This document shows, piece after piece, positions 44,659 through 56,498 of a DNA stretch of 64,000 nucleotides. The notes under the pieces are model-generated. The model made no database searches. It saw nothing but the letters and a program-made list of their open reading frames with translations, and was not told the origin of the DNA. Source of the stretch: Oopsacas minuta. Taxonomy: Eukaryota; Porifera; Hexactinellida; Lyssacinosida; Leucopsacidae. Each line of letters opens with the position of its first letter. The first letter of the stretch is position 1. A program made the position numbers and the translations under genes. The DNA is taken from assembly GCA_024704765.1 (NCBI GenBank), contig JAKMXF010000339.1:124001-188000 (forward strand). The letters run 5' to 3'.

Positions 44659-46235
44659 TAATTTTTCACTTTTGTTAGTGTTCATAGCTTTGTTTCTTTT
44701 TTCTTTCCTCCAATATTATGTATTATTCCTTATTGTTATTTCACATCTTATAGAGGATGCCTTTATGTTATAATAACGCCATAAGCCCGCATTCTATTTC
44801 TCTCTTTGCGATTAACGTTAAATAGCCAAAACTTCGATACGATATTCCCCATTATTCAGATATCATTAATCCCCCTCCTTTAAGGAGATGCTCAGTGGTG
44901 TTTTTCCAAATATCGAAGTAGGTTGTGAGTGCTCCTTATTTCAGTTAAGCTATTTCTTAGAAAACTTAGTGAAAAGGTTAGCCCCGCGCCCGCCTCCTAC
45001 CCCCAAGCACCACTAGAGATGCTTTGAGGACTAACAATGTATTATTGATCTAATATTGCCATATTTATCACATTTTTAGAGCCTTCATTACAGTCGATAT
45101 TAGTTATCGTATATGATGAGACTAGTAAGTGAATTATAGGTTAACGAGATGTCATGTACCATATGATAAGTTGTTTGTAGTGTAACAACAATTTTATGAT
45201 TACAACGATACAAACTGAATCATTACTAAATCGATGTTTAGGATTATTTATCCTCCAGTACTCTACTAAACTGTATTCAATGCATGACTACTAAATCTGA
45301 CTTCCAGTCAAAGGCAGGAATAGTTGACAACTTATCAACTGTCCTGCTTTTGACTGGAAGTCCAAGGAAAGTCCAATGTCCATTGACATGTAAATATATT
45401 GTTGTTTTTGTGAATAGACAGGAAACAATTAGAAATATCTCAAAAATTACGTAGATACTTGCTCTCAACGGCAACAAAGGGGGTTCATCTTACAAAATAT
45501 TTCAATAATACATGTGTAATATACGCATATTTGTGAATTACATTGCGTTAAATATATCTATATTATAATACTCAAAAGGACCGTCAATTTTTGGAGAATA
45601 ATGGATACCTCGAGGCGTAATGTGGAGAGTTCATCGCGAAGCAACTACCCCAAGGGCTCGTAGTAATTTATAACAAAATTGTAATTATCCTATATAAGAT
45701 CCTCCGGCCTGAACTCGGTGCCAAACTTATTACTCAAATATACAAAAACTGAATTATATCAAAAGATCACAAAAATATTATCGCGAACCATGTACGCGAA
45801 ATTTTATCTACCAAAGATTCACATACAAAGTGAGGCGGCTCAGGCCGCCCCTCCTCCGCCAGCCCTGACAAGTATACTGCTGTACGTATTAAACCGGTAT
45901 CCACTATATAGAGTTCATTGCAATGGGAATTCCTTTTCTATAAACTCTATTATTCTTCAATTATCATACATCTACGTATTCGTTTCTAAAATTGGAAATA
46001 ATGGAAATGAAATATAATCAATATACCTAAGTTGACTATTTCATTGAAACAATTCGTTGCACATTTAGCCTTGTAAATCACAGAATATTTTATCACAACA
46101 GTTTTCAAGCATTTCTTTTTCTTCTCACATAGGTGGTAATCGATCATCTCAATTTTGTCGAGAAATCAATAAATATCGAGTAATACCTCATAAATGACTT
46201 CTCATAATTCTATCGGCGAATATTATATGTACTAC
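44659..46235. repeat. Repeat-bearing spacer with a hairpin
   Basis: 44860-45010 repeats the 3'-flank motif of NHL copies 1 and 6 in the opposite orientation (CTCCTTTAAGGAGATGC). 45375-45662 is a minus copy of the long TCGCGAAGC/TTGACGGCC repeat. A 62-base hairpin lies at 45300-45361 (separate entry). No gene recognised. Confidence 0.5.
45300..45361. ncRNA. Near-perfect 62-nt hairpin (miRNA-like or palindrome)
   Basis: ACTTCCAGTCAAAGGCAGGA pairs with TCCTGCTTTTGACTGGAAGT (19 of 20), and AGTTGA pairs with TCAACT inside it, leaving a 7-base loop. The total stem is about 26-27 bp. No coding potential. Whether it is transcribed cannot be seen from the sequence. Confidence 0.3.
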
Positions 46236-46618
46236 CATAGCATTCTATATACTAAGGCAATGGCACTCTATTGAAATTTTGGATCATGGATTGTCAGTAC
46301 CATCGACTTTCAAAGTATAATGTATTATCTATAGGTGTGATTCTACTGCTCCTAGTTAATTATTAATTATCAGTTTCAAATGATTTACCACACCCCGGCC
46401 TGATTTATTTAATATTAGAATATTAAAAGTCAACATAATAGATTTTAATAAGTCAAACCATATATTTAACAGTACAATACGTATATGTGGCATACAACAA
46501 ATAACATAATATATTCTCTTAGTAGTAGTAGCAGTAATATATTATACTATCATAAACGTCCAGCTGAACATAACAAATCGAATAACAATACAATAGCTTC
46601 AGTCTTCTATACAAACTT

Positions 46619-47499
46619 CTAACAGTAAAATGATCTATAAAAGAACAAAGGAAAATTATTTGTATTTTTGAGCTTAGTATTATCCCTATTTAACACCATA
46701 AAATTGTAATTGCGGATTCTCTTCGACAAGATTATATTTGACCATGTAACACACAATTTCTTCAATATTTCCCGATTCCAAACGCCACAGGAGCAACAAT
46801 CATTCCAAACATCAGTATATTTCTCTGAAATGATTGTCATAGAAATGAGTACCAACAAACTACGGGACTATGCAGAATAGAATTTCTTGCTGAGGAAATC
46901 ACAGTTATCTATCATCAGAAAGGCTTTATACAAGATAGTAACAGACTTTACTACACAAGAAGAAGGATATTTAAGAGAACCTCGATCTACTAAATTAATC
47001 AAAGTATATTGAGAACCAACGTCATTATTAACTTCTAGGAGTCTATCTGTTGTTAAAAGATCGTAACAAGATTGACAAGCATTTGACTTTTTTATGTAAA
47101 AAGAAGGCTGCATATCCTGCTATTTAGATGAGGCATTCAATCTGAGAAACTTCTAATTCAATGAGCGAGATATCATTCAATATATTCATATAAGGTTCTA
47201 TATCGAGTTGCTTTTCGTCACTTATAAACTCACAATCGTCTGCGAATTGCCTAGGGTATTCTTTTAGTGAAAATGTTATCTCCCAAACCATATTTTATGC
47301 CGTGAATTTTCAAACAAAAGACCTGGGTGATGATGTTATAACGTCGAGCATATTTATCAATGATTAGATATTTCAACTGATCGTGCAAAAAAGTAAGACG
47401 CATTCGTAAAGAAGCCTCAGCGATTTCGAAATATAATTTGGAATCAGTGTGCTCTAATGTATCAATAGCTTGACCAAGACTATGAATAGAGTTCTCCAC
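46619..47499 (-). pseudogene. P/THAP9-like transposase C-terminal part
   Basis: Minus strand, three frames. IQNVENSIHSLGQAIDTLEH and FEIAEASLRMRLTFLHDQLK (to about 47251), then ACQSCYDLLTTDRLLEVNND, LINLVDRGSLKYPSSCVVK-SVTILYKAFLMIDN (47113-46868), then a tail to 46619 (WNREILKKLCVTWSNIILSK). The CxxC-LLT and RG(S/G)LKYPS-x-VV pattern is shared with the relic at 14.6-15.2 kb. Frames shift between the pieces, so it is inactive. Its N-terminal neighbour on the other side of the mariner (about 48830-48900) reads LLENITH-stop-VDLFEISPST, which joins to TSATSLIQNVENSIHSL when the mariner is removed. Confidence 0.6.
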
Positions 47500-47527
47500 A
47501 TTTTGTATCAGAGATGTCGCAGAGGTA

Positions 47528-48829
47528 CGAGGGGCACTCGAAAAGTTTTGCCGTTTGATATGAAACCATTAATCTGTCGGATATTTTTCCGCATCCATCT
47601 TTTCAGACATATTTTACTAATCTACTTTGAAACTTTCATTCATTTCTTCTACTTTCATAAATTAGATAATTTTAGTATACAGGGCTTCTAAAATATCTCA
47701 ATCTAAATCAGATCTCACAAAACGTGATTTTCGAGCAATGATATTGATCTTATTCAAACTACAGAAGACAAGAGTAGAAATCTATGAATCTTTACAGGAA
47801 CATTTCCCAGATCTAGCTCCTTCTCAAAGTACAGTTGAACGATGGTACAGGGAATTTATTCACAGAAACTTTGTTCTTGAAGATGCCCCTCGTTCAGGAA
47901 GACCGAATATTTCACATAATGAAGAAAATGTCAACGATATGCTAGATCTAATTACTAAAGATCCTCATATTACGTACGCTCAGTTAGAGTATGAAACCGA
48001 GTTATCATCGGGGACAATTAATATCATTTTGCACAAGGAGCTTTGTGTCAGGAAGTTGTGTGTCCGATGGATCCCCCATTCTTTGAACTTTCAGCAAAAA
48101 TTATCCCGCATAGACTTTTCAAAATTATGCTCAAAAGGTTTGCTAATGGAAGTTCAAGAGCTGTTTCTGAGATCCTTACAGGTGATGAGACATGGATATA
48201 CCATTATGACCCAGAAACAAAGCGAATGTCAAAGGAGTGGGTTGAAGAAGATGCCCCACCTCCAACCAAAGTGTGGAGGGCTAGACCTGTTGGGAAACAA
48301 ATGTGGGCGATTTTTTCAGATCTAGTGGGTTTGTCGAAGCTGTTGCTCTCGAGGATAGAAAGACTGTTTCTGCCGACTGGTACACTACAGTGTGCCTACC
48401 CAAAGTCATCACAGCAATTGAGTCACAGCGGCAGAAGACAGGCATTAGAGGAATTCTTCTTCATCATGATAATGCTTCATCGCATACGGCAATCAGAACT
48501 CGTGAGTTTTGGAAAATTCTGGACTCAAAAACATTACCTCACCCACCCTACAGTCCTGATTTAGCCCCTTGCGACTTCTGGTTGTTCCCTAGACTCAAAG
48601 ATCAATTACGTGGGAGGAGATTTTCGACTAATGAGGAGTTGAGAGGGGCACTTTTCCAAGCGATCGGAGACATACCCAAAGAAGAGTGGAAAAAATGTTG
48701 ATAATTGGTTTACCAGAATGAAAAAATGTATAGATTGTCAGGGACAGTATTTTGAAAAAATGTAATAGTCAATTTTATTATTACTATCTGATATGTCGGT
48801 CAACATCAAAACTTTTCGAGTGCCCTTCG
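47528..48829 (+). mobile_element. Mariner (Tc1/mariner) element, 1302 bp, nested in the P-like element
   Basis: Terminal inverted repeats CGAGGGGCACTCGAAAAGTT (left) and, read inverted from the right, CGAAGGGCACTCGAAAAGTT, flanked by TA on both sides (47526-47527 and 48830-48831). The size is standard for mariner. It lies inside the P-like transposase, so it is the younger insertion. Confidence 0.9.
47693..48701 (+). pseudogene. Mariner transposase (DD34D), two frameshifts
   Basis: Reads from an ATA in place of the initiator ATG (47693; ISQSKSDLTKRDFRAMILIL). It has an HTH region (QSTVERWYREF, EDAPRSGRP), the WIPHSL form of the mariner WVPHEL motif, then TGDETWIYHYDPE (first Asp), HHDNASSHTA (second Asp) and HPPYSPDLAPCDFWLFP (third Asp). 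There are exactly 34 residues between the second and third Asp, which defines mariner. Frameshifts near 48125 and 48315 split it into three frames, and the start codon is lost, so it is not active. The stop is at 48699-48701. Confidence 0.9.
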
Positions 48830-49214
48830 TATTTGTATTAGTACTTGGAGATATTTCAAATAAATCAACTTAATGGGTAATGTTTTCTAATAACCTGATA
48901 TCATTTATTGAGGAAGACGAGAGCTGAATTTTGTTCTTTTCTTTATAAAAAGACTTACAAAATACACTTTCATCGACAATTATATATCGTTCGATAGTGG
49001 AAACTTCGTTACAAAATTAAATCTTAAGAAATAGTATGTTAGAAGAATCAGGGCGATGGAAAAGCCAACCGTTTGGGAGTATGATCATGTGCAACTTAGA
49101 TATAATACAACTAAGACTCGAAATCATGAACATAGCTTCGGTCTCTTGAAATTCTGCTTGACTTTTCTTGTATACATGCTGCATCCTCTTCTCCTCTTTA
49201 TCGTCTAGACTCTA

Positions 49215-49613
49215 GAGATAGCCTTTGGGTTTTAGCAACTGCATCTGTGAAATAAGTTAGACAATTTGCAAAGATACTAGGAACTGCAAATTTCTTAAGA
49301 ACAACTTTATTCCTGGGCATCTTGATCATCTCAACTCCGTTATAATATACAATATTCCTCTCGATATCTTCTTCACGGAATGATGTATACAGACCTATAA
49401 AGATAGAAATAATTATACTATATCACAGACAAATTTCTATAACAACTTACCAAAAATCGTTTATTCTCTTCATAGTCTCCTTTCGGTCGAGGAATCGCTC
49501 GAAACCACTTTTCACGAGTTTCAACATCAGTAGGAAAGGAAAAGTAGGCATATATGAATCGAATCACCTTGACTGTGATAATTCGACTTACAACCAGGTA
49601 CTAGGCATGTCAT
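49215..49613 (-). pseudogene. THAP zinc-finger exons of the P-like transposase
   Basis: Minus strand. ATG at 49611-49613 begins MTCLVPGCKSNYHSQGDS (first CxxxxC zinc pair). A frameshift near 49545 leads to YFSFPTDVETREKWFRAIPR, the F.FP.D...R..W core of THAP domains, ending at a donor GTAAGT near 49450. After an acceptor (TTTCTATCTTTATAG) near 49398 the next exon has VCIHH, then with a one-base shift FREEDIERN and the tail KKFAVPSIFANC, where C...H completes the C2CH zinc site. THAP domains bind DNA, and P-element transposases carry one at the N-terminus, so this fits the element it sits in. Two frameshifts make it defective. Confidence 0.65.
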
Positions 49614-50118
49614 GTTGAATGTGTGATGATGCGGTACAAATATTGCAGTATTTGGAAGAAACGAAAATATTAACAATAATTATTATATGTTATCAACATT
49701 GAATACAAAATTTATGGGTGGGTAAAATATTTTCTATATTAAGAAGTTTAAGACACAAAATTTCAAAAGTAATCACAAATATTGACGCTAATACATAGCT
49801 TGCATGTTGCTACATAAGATCTCTATCCTCATAATGAATCATATATATTCTTAGAGCACTATAGGCGATTAATTCGCGCGAACAATACGACTGAATTGGA
49901 TATTCAAATATGTGCAAAACTGAAGTTTTATAAATCAGGCAAAATTATACTAAAATATGTTCTAAGGAGTAGCAGTTGTTGGATACACATAAATGTTGAA
50001 ATCACTTTGATATATTAAGAAATACAAAAGTTGTGATGTAAAGTAGTCCGATGGTAATGACAATCCATGGTCAAAAATTTCGATAGAGTGCCATTGCCTT
50101 AGTATATAGAATGCTATG

Positions 50119-50839
50119 CGTTACTATATTAAATGATCCATCGTTGTAAACATAAAACATCTCTTTCTCTCTAAACTAGTTGTGTCTTAATTTAAGAAAA
50201 TTTCCGAACTAGAAATCAGAGTTTAATGAATTCTATACATACAATTATTTCAGTAACACAGAATCTCAGCACACATTTATCACCAAATTACAATTAACCA
50301 CATGCACAATTCGTGTTACATACTTAAATCTCAGAATTCTATACTCTCCTCAAAATATTACATGAGTGTCCATGGTGTTACTTAATCGGAGGCGTCGATC
50401 TTGGGGGTGGGCAATGGGCTCGTGCCCCCCCCCCCCCTCCCAATATTATTTATCATTTTTCACTTTTCCATCATTTATATTATTGATTAATTCTACAAAT
50501 ATATTCTATTGGAGTTATACAATTATTGCCAATAATTTGGCTTTGTGTATATTTGAATTTCAAAGGCATACAACAAATTGCCCAGCTTTCTTCACTTTAT
50601 GTAGAGCACCAATTTTGTATTATGAATCAAATTTGTTTGCTAGAGAGTTTTAGTATTTAATATTTGAGTGATTATTTTGTATTGGTTCATTCTAAAGTGC
50701 TTTCGTTTGGTTTCTTAGCACAATTGGCTTCACAGCCTTCACTCTCCAATACCTATATTTCGTAATATAAATTAGTACAGAATCATGGTTACTTGTATTA
50801 GATTTCAATATTTGTATTAATTCATTAATTGATGGCAAA
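50119..50839. other. No gene recognised
   Basis: AT-rich with a poly-C run near 50428. Nothing coding that I can support. Confidence 0.4.
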
Positions 50840-51700
50840 TATTTGGACAACAGTACAGTTGATCTGCTTCCCAGCCCTAAGCGACCAAGAATTCTACAGA
50901 ACTCTCCTAACCAACCTAGAGATATAACTTTTCCAATCGATCCAATAATTCATAAAAAGTATCGCTCCAAGCGCCATGCTAACTCATTGCCATATTCACT
51001 GTGTTGATCTCGCTGTTCAAGATGTAGTTATAACAATTCCTATAATGCGCAACTTTCTACATTTAGCAAATGATCTTATTGTATTTCTTAGAAACTCTCC
51101 AAAACGATGTGCTATTGTACATAAGATTGCACTGCAGTTAGACTGTCCGCAGAATCACATAAGACTCCTTACCTCTACACGATTCACTGTAAAATATTCT
51201 GCGCTTTCTGGATTATATTAACAATTTGATGTAGTTTTTGATGAATTGGAAGAGATAAACACACAAACCAGTGAAAGTAGGATTAAATCAAAAGGAAGTG
51301 GTAATATTAAGCGGTAACAGAATTTGATACATGTTCTGCTCTATGCTTATCACTCAAGCTATTTGAAATAACAGATAGGTTAAGCAAACGGTTTCAGTCT
51401 AAAGATGTTTCAGTCGGAGAAGGAAATTCATTTGTTAAATATCCAATCTCTATTTTAGAATCAATGGATTGTGAAGAAAAATTTAAATTACTCTGGTCAG
51501 AGGTGCAACAATTTTGTATAGAACACGGAACGGAATCTGCAAAACTTCCACATCAAAGACGACCTCCAATTCGATTTGATCTCTCTAGTAAAACTATTTT
51601 CAATACACCAGAAGAATACTATCAATCAATATACAATCAAGTTCTTGCTCATGCTTGTGATACTATACGATGTAGCATAACGAGCAAATACATAGTCTAG
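50840..51700 (+). pseudogene. hAT-type transposase remnant (ZMYM1-like, DUF4371 type)
   Basis: Starts with a disordered leader (LPSPKRPRILQNSPNQPRDI). A shift near 50970 leads to LTHCHIHCVDLAVQDVVITI, IMRNFLHLANDLIVFLRNSPKR and LLTSTRFTVKYSALSGLY, which match the H..NLA(V/I)QD, SPKR and (C)(P/S)TRW(T)(V) motifs of ZMYM1-like hAT proteins (Phe replaces the Trp here). The later frame 51464-51700 (DCEEKFKLLWSEVQQFC, LPHQRRPPIRF, FNTPEEYYQSIYNQVLAHAC) follows the same family. No dimerisation tail was seen. Broken by stops and shifts between the pieces. Confidence 0.6.
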
Positions 51701-52379
51701 TATTAGAAAAAATCGAACACTTCTTAGTTGATAGTTGGAAAGGAGTTGCCATCAATCTAGATTACCTTAAACTTGTATGTAAGTGTAGTATAGAGTTTAG
51801 TCAAGCGCTGTGTGCAATCGCAATACTTACTAGTTACTAACGAACACATTAGTTGTCAGCTATAAAAGCGACTAGCGCCTGTAATAGATATGTAGTTTAC
51901 ATTTATTTTTGTTACTGTGTATTACTCCTCAATAGCAAACAGAATCTTCCAGAGAGTAATGACAGAGCCAAGAACAGGCTCAGATGGATACTTGAGCCCC
52001 CTCGATCTGCTAATTGCAAGAGCTTAATTTGAGAAATTGAATCTCTGTCAGGAATACATTCTTTATCAAAGTTAGCTTATCAATGCACAATCTGCACTCT
52101 TGAAACCCTTTCAAGAATTTATAGACCGAAAATCCTCTGACAAGCTAACGACTAGAGAATCTACTGAGTGTATTCAATTGATAATATATCACCAATTCTA
52201 TCAAGATAATCCTCAAGAACTACAGTAGAACTCTGATATACAGTACCCTTCGGGAAATAAACAATAAACACATACTAACCGATCAGTGAACTATGCAATA
52301 GAGTAATTCGCTCCTAGAGGCGTATAGAATTGACCCCTCCTGTAATTAGGCGTACAATAATAACTCCAGCTAAGTGTAT
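51701..52379. other. No gene recognised
   Basis: Spacer between two hAT relics with scattered similarity to neither. Probably degraded transposon sequence. Confidence 0.3.
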
Positions 52380-53130
52380 TACATACGCCTAAAAGGATCG
52401 TCTGACGCTACTCGTTAGAAAGAACTAGTGTCAATTGTGAGCACAAAAATTTTGTGCGATGGTCAAAATATTCCACTTCTTGGAGATCATGACAATTCTA
52501 CTGATCTGGAGAAAGATAACAATGAAAATCATGGAGACTTCCGTGTTCTTTTACAATTCAGAGTCGAAGCAGGAGATTCAGTCCTCAGTAATCACTTACC
52601 ACAGCAGCTAAAAATGCAACTTACACATCTTCTAACATCCAGAATCAATTGATTGATATCATTGCTAACAAACTAAGAAACAAGTTTCTTAAGAATATTT
52701 CAGAAATCCCAACGACTTCCAGTGATTTCTGATGAGATCACTGACATATCTAATAAAGAGCAGTTGAGCCTAGTACTGAGGTATGTAGATCCTGAGAATC
52801 TGTTAGTTCGGGAGGAACTGATGAGTTTCTTGGAATGTGATACTACTTGGATCACTGGCCGTTGCCTTTCGGATAAGATATTGGGCTGTTTGAACGATTA
52901 TGGATTGGATATTCCCTAGCTAAGAGGTTAGGCGTACGATGGAGCTGGTAACGTGGCGGGATCAATAAAAGGAACAGCAGCACGTATTAATAAGAAGTAC
53001 CCTCTTGCACTTTATCTTCGCTGTGCCTCTTACTCTCTTAATCTCGCTGTGGTGAAGTCTCTACAAGTCACCAGTGTTCGTAATATGATGGGTGTAGAGG
53101 ATAGAGTATCAGCATAGTTCCACCGAAGAG
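52380..53130 (+). pseudogene. hAT-type transposase remnant (52-kDa repressor/THAP0-like), N-terminal part
   Basis: Reads TKILCDGQNIPLLGDHDNSTDLEK, GDFRVLLQFRVEAGDSVLSNHLP (to 52652). A shift gives MISDEITDISNKEQLSLVLRYVDPENLLVREEL, the catalytic DE.TDISN.EQ motif of DUF4371 hAT proteins. Next is LSDKILGCLNDYGLDIP-stop, then in another frame AYDGAGNVAGSIKGTAARINKK, ALYLRCASYSLNLAVVKSLQ and VRNMMGVEDRVS, matching the YDGA.N..G and C.SH.LNLA motifs. This is a broken copy of a different subtype from the relic at 50.8 kb. At least two shifts and two stops. Confidence 0.65.
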
Positions 53131-54262
53131 TATCATGTCTTTATGAGAGGTAGCCAAATGATTTCTCCCAGGTTCTTATTTCTAGACCTTCCTGATATTA
53201 TTCTAAATTTCAGATAGTGAGTCAAATATTCTACTTTGATTAGCCCAGATTATATTATATGTAACTTGTTTATACAAAATAATATTGTAAGGGGAGTTAT
53301 ATATGATATAATGGAATCATTACAGGGACATCGCAAGGATTTTCGACCTAGAGGGCAATAAATTACCAGGGGGTCCATAGTTACCAGAGGGTAGGACGAG
53401 GTGCAAGGTGTTTTCATGGGTTTAGCAGGAGGCATAGTCAGTGGTGGATCTATAGATTTTTAGTTGGGTATAACTATCCAGCTGGGCCGTGGGGTCGTGT
53501 GGCTTTGAATCTGGTTCGCAACAAGTTCTTGATGATGGTCTATGCGCGTCGTATACAATCAGTAAGGCCGCGGAGGGAAACCATCTCAAGAAATTTTGTT
53601 TGGTTTGCAATTGGTCCAGAAAGTTGACATTTTTCTGGTCTCTTCGACTAATAGTGTAGAACTCGGAAAATATTGGACTGCCGGGTACCCAGTCACATTT
53701 AGCACGATTGCACTGTAGCTGGGGTCTGGGAGCGCTTTAAGTCTTCCAGTGGAATATTAGAGTCGTGACGTAGTCCTTGGACAACCAGCAATATATGCAA
53801 CCACATTAATTATTTTTCTATTGTTTCGTTGGTTAGAAATTGATACAATTTCTCATAACTGTGTAAACATAATTGGTTTGGTATATTTGGCCATTTACTA
53901 TATAAGAAAAGATGGATACATTTGCTTAGGATAATACTAGAGATTATATAATATTGTGGGAAAATTGCGAGCGAAGCGAGCCGAAATGTTACAGTCTGCC
54001 AATCGAGCCAAAGGGATGACATCTATGCCTCCCCGTTGCCACGTCTCTGGAGTTGCTTAGTAAAGGGAAGGAATCGCATATGAGAAATCCCTCGTGGGAA
54101 TAGCCCTAGGAATTCGGTGTTAAAGGAAATCAAATGTATATCTCATTTCAAAACTTAAGTGTCTTTATGCATTGCTTGGAGGACTAATTAGGACGGACAG
54201 GCCGAATATTTGGCTACAGAGCTAGTTTGCCCTAAAAAATACTTTGACAATTACATACATAT
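53131..54262. repeat. Repeat-bearing spacer upstream of NHL copy 4
   Basis: 53330-53610 matches 10331-10540 in opposite orientation (GTGTGGCTTTGAA). 53960-54110 holds the GCGAGCGAAGCGAGCCGAAAT repeat shared with 10036-10200 and 59935-60100. No gene. Confidence 0.5.
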
Positions 54263-54447
54263 GAATGTCAGAGCATAGCAGAATATACTGTATTCTATGT
54301 AAATTCATTTAGTTATATAAATTTGATATCTCTCTGTATAGGTCTCTGTATTGATTTGTATTTATAGTTAGAGCTCATTACTTATAGTCAAATAGATAAG
54401 TTATATTATTTGAATTGTTTCATTATTCTATTTACAGAACTGAACTA
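54263..54447 (+). promoter_or_regulatory. Conserved upstream module of NHL copy 4
   Basis: Nearly the same as the modules at 43641 and 60271. Carries TATATAA at 54314-54320, about 130 bases before the ATG, and an acceptor-like TTCTATTTACAG ten bases before the ATG. Confidence 0.55.
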
Positions 54448-55310
54448 ATGGCTACAGCTAATACTTTAGAGAGAATATTCTCTGTAGACTATAAGAGCAA
54501 GATACAACCTATAGTCAGTGTTTGTAAATTGGGAAAGGGGCTAGAAAATCTCCGCGGACCTAGAGGAGTAGCTATTGATAATTCTACTGGAGATATCTAT
54601 GTAGCAGATTACGAGAATAGTTGTGTTAAAGTATTCGATTGTAATGGTAAGATTATGTTAAAATTTGGGGATGAGGATGGAGAAGGAAAGATGTTTTGTC
54701 CAGTTGGGTTAGCTATATGTAGAAATAGAATTCTAATTTCACAAAGTAGCGACTGTATTCTTAATTATCAAGTGAATGGAGAGTTTATTTCTAGAATAGG
54801 GATACCTGGGGAAAGAGAATTGGAATTTGATTTTCCTCCTGGTCTGACATTCGATGAATCTAACGGAGAGGTATATATATGTGATTCAAATAATGATCGT
54901 ATTCAGATACTGTCCAAAGAACTTACCTACAAGACAGAGTTTGGGTCAGATCACCTCAATTTTCCTCTTGATGTTAATCTTACAAAAGAATTCATTTATA
55001 TTCTTGATCTATCTGATCTTTGTCTTCATTTGTACAACTACAATCTTATTCTACATAAGAGTATTATCTCTGGAGGATATGAATCAGAGCTGATTACTCC
55101 ATATTTCTTCTGTATTGACAATTCTAAAATATTCTTATTGCTGATTATTCTAATATCTCTTCTTCTTGCTCTATTTCTATATTCAACTCTCAATTTGATT
55201 TGATATACAAGATATCTATAGATTATCCTTCCGGTATTACAGTAGATCACAGAGGAAGAGTTATTGTAGTTTGTCCAGGAGGTGGACGACCTCGTCTCAG
55301 TATATTTTGA
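54448..55310 (+). pseudogene. NHL-repeat cassette copy 4, one frameshift
   Basis: ATG at 54448 (MATANTLERIFSVDYKSK). Blades 1-5 are intact (GVAIDNSTGDIYVADYENSCVKVFD, GLTFDESNGEVYICDSNNDRIQIL, PLDVNLTKEFIYILDLSDLCLHLY). In blade 5 a one-base deletion near 55125 (CTAAAATATTC for CTAACAATATTC) breaks the frame; the last blade is still readable (PSGITVDHRGRVIVVCPGGG, RPRLSIF) to TGA at 55308-55310. The damage is a single indel in an A run, so an assembly error is possible. Confidence 0.8.
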
Positions 55311-56498
55311 TAATTATTCTATTTTACAGTATACTTACACTTGTTTATGTTTCCTTTCTAGAATAACTCATTTGTTACACTTCATTAAAGCTAAACTATT
55401 TCCTATAACACTTGGTGAAAAGTTGGCTCCCGCGCCCGTATTATGTATACAGCGGTTGCCATCAATTTATCTCAAGTTTGACTCTTCTAATGTACTATTT
55501 TCGTAACATTCTCATGAGTTATACTTCAAACGCACGACTGAAGATGCTTTAAGGATTAACAATGTAATATTGATCTAATATTCCCGTATTTATCACAATG
55601 TAATATTTATCTTATTGTGAACTTAGTACAAGTTTAGTAGCCCAGAATATATCCAATAATTTCATAAACCCATTTTTATCCTAGGTTGAAAGTCTGAGAG
55701 GATTAGTACTGATGTTAGAGATGACCACCATGATGGTTTTCCATTTGTTCATTCTTAGAGCAAAATTTATGAAACAACTAGTACATTCTTCAGAACTATT
55801 TCTCCATTCATGACTTGCACGTATTCTGATTTACTATTTAACATCTTAACAGTCCTCTCAGTTTGAAATTTCTCAACACAACCCTGAATCATCGATTTAC
55901 AGCGCACATTTTTGATATCGAATCTATGCAACAATTCTTGTTTAATTGCCTTGAAGGATAACGTTTCAAAAATCACTGAATGCACGAAGACCTCTACAGA
56001 ATACTCTATTACTTCGAATTTGGATTATGTACCTTATCTTTCAATAGTATTATTCTTATGTTTGACTGATGGTTTCAAGGTATCCCTGAATGTAGACGGT
56101 TCCGTTTTTGGTCCTCTGTTTGATTGATAATATAATGTCATGATTATATTCTAGATGAAGCTGTCTCTCGTTTTGTGTTCACTCATACACAGTTTTCATA
56201 TATCTGGGTTGAATATTTCGAGAAAACTTATTCTTATATATATATTGGCTTACATATGAATATGTGTATCTCCTCCAACCTTAATCCCACCATACACAGT
56301 CAAATTGTTGCATGAAAACGCAATATAACATTGTTGTGCCGTGTATATTGCCTTGTCGTATAGAACAAATTTGCATCAAATATTTTGATTTCTCAAATTA
56401 TATTCAAATTTTCCTTATTAAGATACTTAGAAGGTAGAATTTCATCGTCTCACCGGTCACTCAAGGATGATCAAATTTTGCTGATATTTGGAAGTACT
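55311..56498. other. No gene recognised
   Basis: Begins with NHL 3'-flank sequence. A minus-strand frame at 55985-55767 (FKAIKQELLHRFDIKNVRCK) looks mildly protein-like but I cannot assign it. Otherwise AT-rich. Confidence 0.35.

Larger units (their letters stand above)
46236..50118 (-). mobile_element. P-element/THAP9-like transposon with 70-bp terminal repeats
   Basis: The ends 46236-46305 and 50049-50118 are inverted repeats of each other, identical at 66 of 70 positions (both begin CATAGCATTCTATATACTAA; Drosophila P elements also start CAT). Inside, on the minus strand, lie a THAP zinc-finger exon start (ATG at 49613), an exon downstream at about 49215-49398, and the transposase C-terminus (47499-46619). 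A mariner of 1302 bp (47528-48829) interrupts it; without that the element would be about 2.6 kb, close to P-element size. Flanking 8-mers (TGTACTAC and CGTTACTA) are only roughly alike. Orientation, termini and THAP plus C-terminal module all agree. Confidence 0.8.

Noticed and set aside
45718-46017. 99-codon plus-strand open frame
   Set aside because: Composition and lack of any motif suggest chance; it lies in repeat-bearing spacer.
50420-50440. Poly-C run that might be a regulatory G-quadruplex strand
   Set aside because: A single homopolymer without further G/C tracts; more likely a slippage-prone simple repeat.
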